Assembly: GCA_028565635.1 (NCBI GenBank)
Contig: JAOXYB010046701.1
Coordinates: 1-10,662, forward strand
Direction: 5' to 3'
DNA from: Phoronis ovalis
Lineage: Eukaryota; Phoronida; Phoronidae
Length of the DNA stretch: 10,662 nt
Shown: positions 1 through 10,662 of the stretch, piece after piece
Layout of the letters: each line of letters begins with the position of its first letter
Position numbering within the stretch: the first letter of the stretch is position 1
The notes under the pieces: generated by a model
What the model saw: only the letters and a program-made list of their open reading frames with translations
What the model was told of the DNA's origin: nothing
Database searches by the model: none
Position numbers and translations under genes: made by a program

Positions 1-218
1 TTATACATACAAAGATGGCTTTACAACTACAGAAACTACATCATATGATGGGCATCTGTCTGCACCCGCAGACCTCTAGTTTAAAAATGAAATTCCGATA
101 TTAAGTTTAGGAAATTTACATGTTGTCTTTTAAACCATTTCCTCTTCAGCTTGCTTAACATTGTAATATCGAATGTTCCTTATTTAAATTATAAACTTTA
201 TCTGCGAATGATTTTCAG

Positions 219-633
219 TGCCCTTGTGTGGGGATCCTCAGTCAAACATCAACCACAGAAAGTAGGCAAAGATCTGGTTTTATTTGATGAAGATGTAGTA
301 CAAATTGTCAAAAAGTAAGTTTCAGTTTGTCCCATCACAATAACTAAGTAGCCATTTAAAGTTCTGCGGTTATTTAATATTGTGGCATCACATACATCAC
401 TTAATTGAATCATCAAACATTACTGTAGATAGTAATTGTAAGATTGAATTTTGGCTGCGACAATTAGTATTTTTCACCTATTTGTCTAGACATGTAATTT
501 GTTTTAGTGTTACTTGATAACAGGCTGTTATTTTATGAACCTGGAATCTGTTGGTTTTTGTCTTTTTAGCAAAAGAAGGTGTGTACATTCATATAACTGT
601 TAATGCTCAAAAATGTCTTATTTCAGGGTATGA
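219..633 (+). CDS. DRG1: DRG1 GTPase, C-terminal end only (partial)
   Basis: Last coding part of developmentally regulated GTP-binding protein 1, an Obg-family translation GTPase that works on ribosomes with its partner ZC3H15/DFRP1. The window holds only the end of the C-terminal TGS domain. An acceptor (ttttcag) precedes 219; only one frame is open and it reads [16 protein letters not shown], then [10 protein letters not shown], which I recognise as the conserved DRG1 C-terminus. Two endings are possible. Read straight through, Lys-Lys is followed by TAA at 316-318. Alternatively, a consensus donor (gtaagt) at 315 joins the acceptor at 625-626; the codon AA|G stays Lys, then Val and TGA at 631-633. 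I favour splicing because a gtaagt donor in this phase always shows a TAA. Bases 1-218 show no DRG1 exon and are read as the preceding intron. Upstream exons with the G-domain lie outside the window. Confidence 0.85.
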
Positions 634-763
634 AGTTATCAAAAAAGGCAAAATACAGTTACCCAAAGTATAAGGATTTTTTTGTGATGGATTAAAAACT
701 ATCATTTATGCAAATTGAACACTTAGATTGCATTGTGAAGAAAAAGAAAGCATGTGATGGATC

Positions 764-769
764 AATAAA
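764..769 (+). terminator. poly(A) signal of DRG1
   Basis: Canonical AATAAA about 130 bases after the favoured TGA stop (about 445 after the alternative TAA). A weaker ATTAAA lies at 691-696. Cleavage would be expected near 780-800. It is the first canonical hexamer downstream of the DRG1 stop on the + strand. Confidence 0.6.
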
Positions 770-884
770 CTTGTTAGCAATTGTAAATGAACGTTTAATC
801 ATTATATACAATACATACAACAAAACATACATTATTCCAAACGAAAGATGAACAGTGCATCTGCTGCACATAAAATTAATGTTA

Positions 885-890
885 TTTATT
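885..890 (-). terminator. poly(A) signal of CSN1
   Basis: The + strand TTTATT at this place is AATAAA on the - strand, the first canonical hexamer I see after the CSN1 stop at 1506. It implies a 3'UTR of about 620-650 bases. Its expected cleavage point (about 855-875) lies less than 100 bp from the expected end of the convergent DRG1 transcript. Confidence 0.5.
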
Positions 891-1505
891 TAGACCTGTA
901 GGACGGGATCCATTTCTTTACTTTCAACAATTTTCAGATTGAAGAAAGCAGTGATAGGCAACTGCATTCCTAATTATGGCATATACTGTCTGCCAAAACT
1001 AAGAAAAAATTCGAATAATAATCCTGTTTTGTTTGGCAATGAAATGTGTATGACTGATTAAATGTAACAAACTTCTGACTAGCACTTGGTATCTTTCTAA
1101 TTTTCAAATATTGCCAAACTTGAAAGTTTATGTGACAACTAAAGTGAGGAGCTATAACATCGTGACACATATTTGGCATCTGACTTTACTGATAACAATC
1201 CTACAGCAAATATGCTGGTTACCATTAAATCATAACACTGCAAGAAAATCAGTAAAATTGCTCGTCTCTGGAAGTCAGCAATACAAATCTCTGCTTGAAA
1301 TACATGTGATGTGAACATACCATTTTGCACTTCAAATCGAATTCAGTTTTCATGGAACACTTAAACAATATGAGGTATCTCATTCTTTGAAAATCATATA
1401 TTACGAACATCTGCGACCATGAAAACTTTGAAAACGCTTAATAAGTGCCACAAGTACGAGGAGTCCTGCATCTTGAGCTGTAACATGTGTATAAGTTGAT
1501 AACAC
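891..1505 (-). other. CSN1 3' untranslated region
   Basis: AT-rich stretch between the CSN1 stop codon and its likely poly(A) signal. Both strands have short open frames (about 60-70 codons), but none resembles a known protein or has splice sites matching neighbours, so I read the stretch as untranslated. No RNA gene or repeat was recognised. Confidence 0.5.
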
Positions 1506-8520
<7,015 letters not shown>

Positions 8521-9086
8521 GGCGAACCGGAAGATTTTCTTTCTCCTTTCAAAATCTCGTTCTGCGTAATCTGAGCTCTTTAGCCATAGAAGACGCATAA
8601 TAGTGGTTTTGCGCGCTGTTTCACCACAGGAAGAGGTATTAATATATAAAGGTGAGCCATATTTAAACAGTGATGCATTGGTTACGCGTGCATTAATTTT
8701 AAATATTTATCATCTCTTTGTTTAAGAGTAAGAATATTTATAAAACTCTAAATACGCAAAGAGCATTTTATTTGCTCGGGATTTGCCTTGGTCAACTCGC
8801 ATCATTTATAAGACTCTGACACTCATTTTTTTCTTCACGTGAAGCATGATGACTTGATGTGGAATCCGGGAGTAGAATACTTAATATTCAAAAATTGTGA
8901 TTGAAAATACTTGAATGACTAGGGGTTTTCGATCAACTGTTGTAATATGAAATTCTGTGTAGGAATTGTAATTTTATATGTGGTTATGACTTCAGAATAT
9001 TTCTAGATACTGAGTTTGTACATAAAAATATGACTTCTGTGCATTGCTATTGCACAATGTAAGATAATCATATTATTTCTTGGCAG
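8521..9086. promoter_or_regulatory. divergent promoter region of CSN1 and NUDT1, with likely NUDT1 5' exon
   Basis: The two genes start head to head with fewer than 600 bases between coding starts. The NUDT1 coding exon opens with an acceptor (ttggcag at 9080-9086), so an upstream noncoding exon is expected. A good donor, AAAG|gtgagc after 8651, is the best candidate, placing NUDT1 transcription starts near 8600-8650, almost back to back with CSN1. TATATAAAG lies immediately before that donor and could be a TATA-like motif instead. A GCGCGC at about 8610-8616 and a CACGTG E-box at 8837-8842 are also present. All transcription starts here are inferred. Confidence 0.5.
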
Positions 9087-9097
9087 GAGCAAAACTG

Positions 9098-9103
9098 ATG
9101 TAA
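9098..9103 (+). promoter_or_regulatory. start-stop upstream ORF overlapping the NUDT1 start
   Basis: ATG directly followed by TAA; the last A of the TAA is the first base of the NUDT1 start codon (ATGTAATGG). The upstream ATG has a weak context (C at -3, T at +4) and the main ATG a good one (G at -3, G at +4). Such an element can stall scanning ribosomes at a start-stop codon pair; that role is inference. Confidence 0.5.
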
Positions 9104-9254
9104 TGGTGGCTAACAAATTATTAACTCTTGTGTTCGTACGGGAAGCTACACGAGTGCTTCTAGGGATGAAAAAGAGGGGGTTTGGAATGGGACGATGGAA
9201 TGGGTTTGGTGGAAAAGTTCAAGATGGGGAAACTATTGAAGATGGTGCCAAAAG
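9103..9254 (+). CDS. NUDT1: NUDT1 coding exon 1 (residues 1-50 and part of 51)
   Basis: Starts [18 protein letters not shown]; exon begins at 9087 after ttggcag. Ends GCC AAA AG|gttttt. The donor is poor beyond GT, but the join restores the Nudix box exactly. If the donor is missed, the frame runs only to a stop at 9304-9306. Confidence 0.93.
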
Positions 9255-9870
9255 GTTTTTAGCTCTTGTATTATATCTATTGAGTTCAAGCAAAATCACA
9301 CTGTAGGTCTATTTTCAAATTTCTGATTGACTGGTGTACCCAAGAAAGAGTGTGTACATAGCGCATAGGGAGCAGATATTGTTCATATTTGCTGCTCATT
9401 CAGCTGGTTTAGTGAATTGCAATTTTTTGGGTTTACTGGTGACTAGTAGCAGATATAAAAGTTTGAACAAGTACATAAACCTTAATTATTGAACCATGAA
9501 ATGTTGAAAAAATATGTTTTAGGTAGAGACTAGGATATATAAAACTCTTAGAGTTTTATATATCCTAGGTAGAGATGAGCATTTTATTAGGAAAGCAACC
9601 ACCAGATGGCATGTGATTTACACACTACAGGTCTACCACAGAGAATGTATCCCATATCTAGCACTGCCACAAATTATCTAACAGTTGACTGTAGCATGGT
9701 GATAATTACTGTTTCCTATTTTAGAGAACTTAAGGAAGAAAGTCACCTTGATGTTGAGAGCCTATCTCCAGTAGGTTTGTTGATGTTTGAATTTGTTGGA
9801 GAACCACAATTATTGGAAGTTCATGTGTTTACTACTGATACATACAAAGGAATACCTACAGAAACAGAAG
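9103..9870 (+). CDS. NUDT1: MTH1-type 8-oxo-dGTP diphosphatase, N-terminal 99 residues (partial)
   Basis: Nudix hydrolase orthologous to human MTH1/NUDT1, which converts oxidised purine nucleoside triphosphates such as 8-oxo-dGTP to monophosphates in cytosol and mitochondria and so keeps them out of DNA. Coding exons 9103-9254 and 9725-9870 join through AG|A (Arg51). Without any gap the residue numbers match human: LLTLV 6-10, [11 protein letters not shown] 18-28, Asn33 in RWNGFGGK (base recognition), Nudix box from Gly37, metal-binding Glu52, Glu55 and Glu56, FEFVGEP 72-78, EVHVF 82-86. Human Gly58, the last Gly of the Nudix box, is His here. The second exon ends with G, the first base of codon 100, where human has Glu100; Trp117, Asp119 and Asp120 would be in the next exon. 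I find no such exon up to 10662, so the gene runs off the window. Confidence 0.93.
9255..9724 (+). other. NUDT1 intron 1
   Basis: 470-base intron, acceptor cctattttag. It holds the 39-base palindrome at 9530-9568 with flanking 9-base direct repeats; nothing else recognised. Confidence 0.85.
9521..9575. repeat. perfect 39-bp palindrome with flanking 9-base direct repeats
   Basis: Left arm 9530-9548 begins CTAGGATATATAAAACTCT; right arm 9550-9568 is its exact inverse; a single T sits between. AGGTAGAGA lies at 9521-9529 and again at 9567-9575 (the second overlaps the palindrome end by two bases). In RNA this makes a long AT-rich hairpin. It may be a fold-back insertion with a duplicated target, or a template-switch product. 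Confidence 0.9.
9725..9870 (+). CDS. NUDT1: NUDT1 coding exon 2 (residues 51-99)
   Basis: Completes the Nudix box (RELKEESHL) and continues to IPTETE, ending GAAG|gtgcca in phase 1. The donor is weak. The frame remains open past it to TAA at 9915-9917, adding a non-homologous tail ([15 protein letters not shown]). Confidence 0.88.
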
Positions 9871-10662
9871 GTGCCAACCATTATTTTGTTTATACCATAA
9901 ATAATTGGACTTTTTAACTGAATGCGCATGTGTATACTAAAATTAGTAATAAAGTTATTCTTATTGATTTGATTTGGGGACAAATGTAGATTTAATTTCC
10001 TGGAATTGTGTTACTACATTTGTAAAAGAACTCCTATGATGCCAACTTCTATCAGAATGTTGGCACAAATTATTGGAACTATAAACTTCTTGTGAAATTT
10101 TGGACAATTAAATGAAAAGATAACATAGCAAAAGTATACCTTATTGGAAAAGTAGTAACATGAAGACTATGAAACTTTACTTTTCCTGCCTGACACATGT
10201 TTATGTGTTCAGCAATTCAACCATTTTGTGTAAAAACTTTTTTTAAAACAAACTTCAAAAATGTAAATTCAACACCCATACAGATATAAAGCTAATACTT
10301 GACCACAATTTACTTCAAAAAGAGATCTCGAAAAGGTATCACATTTAAAAAAAAAGTTATGACTTTTCAAAATTGAACAGTTGTAAAAAAAAATTTCTGA
10401 CATCTATATATTTAGAAGCACATTATTTAAAATAAGAGTCAAATTTTAAAAATCTGAGACACTTTATTAGAGATCCCTATTGGAAGTAAATTTTAGCAAA
10501 GTTTATAATTGTTTCTGTAGGGGTTTTGGACTTTTTTTTTTTTAAATTCATGTATGGAAAAAAGTGATTTTTCGCCCAAAATGCTTCCAGGTTAGTTAGG
10601 GATCATCTCAAAAGTTATCGCAATGAACGCAAACGTATAGTGTTTCGTATAGGGGGCAGGGG
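9871..10662 (+). other. NUDT1 intron 2, start only
   Basis: AT-rich stretch to the window edge. I looked for the expected exon (Glu100-Met, then a Trp-rich segment with Trp117 and Asp119-Asp120) and saw none, so this is taken as intron. It includes a canonical poly(A) signal at 9948-9953 and many A- and T-runs (T12 at 10532-10543). The last 100 bases are less AT-rich and may begin a dispersed repeat, but no family was recognised. Confidence 0.6.
9948..9953 (+). terminator. possible intronic poly(A) signal in NUDT1
   Basis: AATAAA 31 bases after the TAA that ends the read-through frame of exon 2, followed by a T- and GT-rich stretch (about 9954-9978) as used downstream of cleavage sites. It could end a short NUDT1 transcript; in AT-rich DNA the hexamer is also common by chance. 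Confidence 0.4.

Noticed and set aside
1-110. Possible earlier DRG1 exon at the left edge
   Set aside because: None of the three + strand frames resembles the DRG1 residues expected before ALVWG, and no donor fits; read as intron.
570-578. Candidate 9-base micro-exon of DRG1 (acceptor tctttttag, donor gtgtgt)
   Set aside because: Nothing in the known DRG1 C-terminus calls for extra residues there, and joining 314 to 627 already gives a sensible end.
1111-1330. Overlapping open frames on both strands between DRG1 and CSN1
   Set aside because: Short, overlapping each other, no conserved motif or splice context; fits CSN1 3'UTR.
10000-10662. Search for the final NUDT1 exon
   Set aside because: No acceptor followed by Glu100-Met and a Trp/Asp-containing segment was found on the + strand, so the exon is taken to lie outside the window.

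Overview
This is a piece of an animal nuclear genome, most likely an insect. The DNA is AT-rich, the genes are cut into small exons by AT-rich GT-AG introns, and all three proteins are animal housekeeping orthologues. The order within insects is not decidable from the window. The intron sizes and the presence of repeats would fit a hemimetabolous group, but that is inference.

Layout from left to right. (1) 219-633, + strand: the last coding sequence of DRG1, a translation-associated GTPase, followed by its 3'UTR and a poly(A) signal at 764-769. (2) 1506-8520, - strand: a complete gene for COP9 signalosome subunit 1 (CSN1/GPS1). I could assemble 12 coding exons whose lengths sum to 1452 bases, giving 483 residues plus a stop with every splice phase agreeing. 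Its 3' end faces that of DRG1, with the two poly(A) signals only about 115 bp apart. (3) 7113-8273, inside the first CSN1 intron: a roughly 1.16 kb fold-back (long inverted repeat) mobile element whose right arm is interrupted. (4) 8521-9086: a short divergent promoter region between CSN1 and the next gene. (5) 9103-9870, + strand: the first two coding exons of an MTH1/NUDT1-type Nudix hydrolase. It matches human MTH1 numbering residue for residue as far as it goes, and its remaining exon(s) lie beyond the right edge. The NUDT1 intron carries a perfect 39-bp palindrome.

The genes do not form an operon. They act in separate housekeeping processes: ribosome-associated GTPase (DRG1), cullin deneddylation (CSN1) and removal of oxidised nucleotides (NUDT1). 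Their link is positional: tail-to-tail for DRG1/CSN1 and head-to-head for CSN1/NUDT1. I did not find a new multi-gene system. The points most worth a second look are the nested fold-back element, the His in place of the last Nudix-box Gly in NUDT1, the start-stop uORF overlapping the NUDT1 start codon, a possible truncated NUDT1 isoform through intronic polyadenylation, the DRG1 stop codon lying on a perfect splice donor, and the flanked palindrome.
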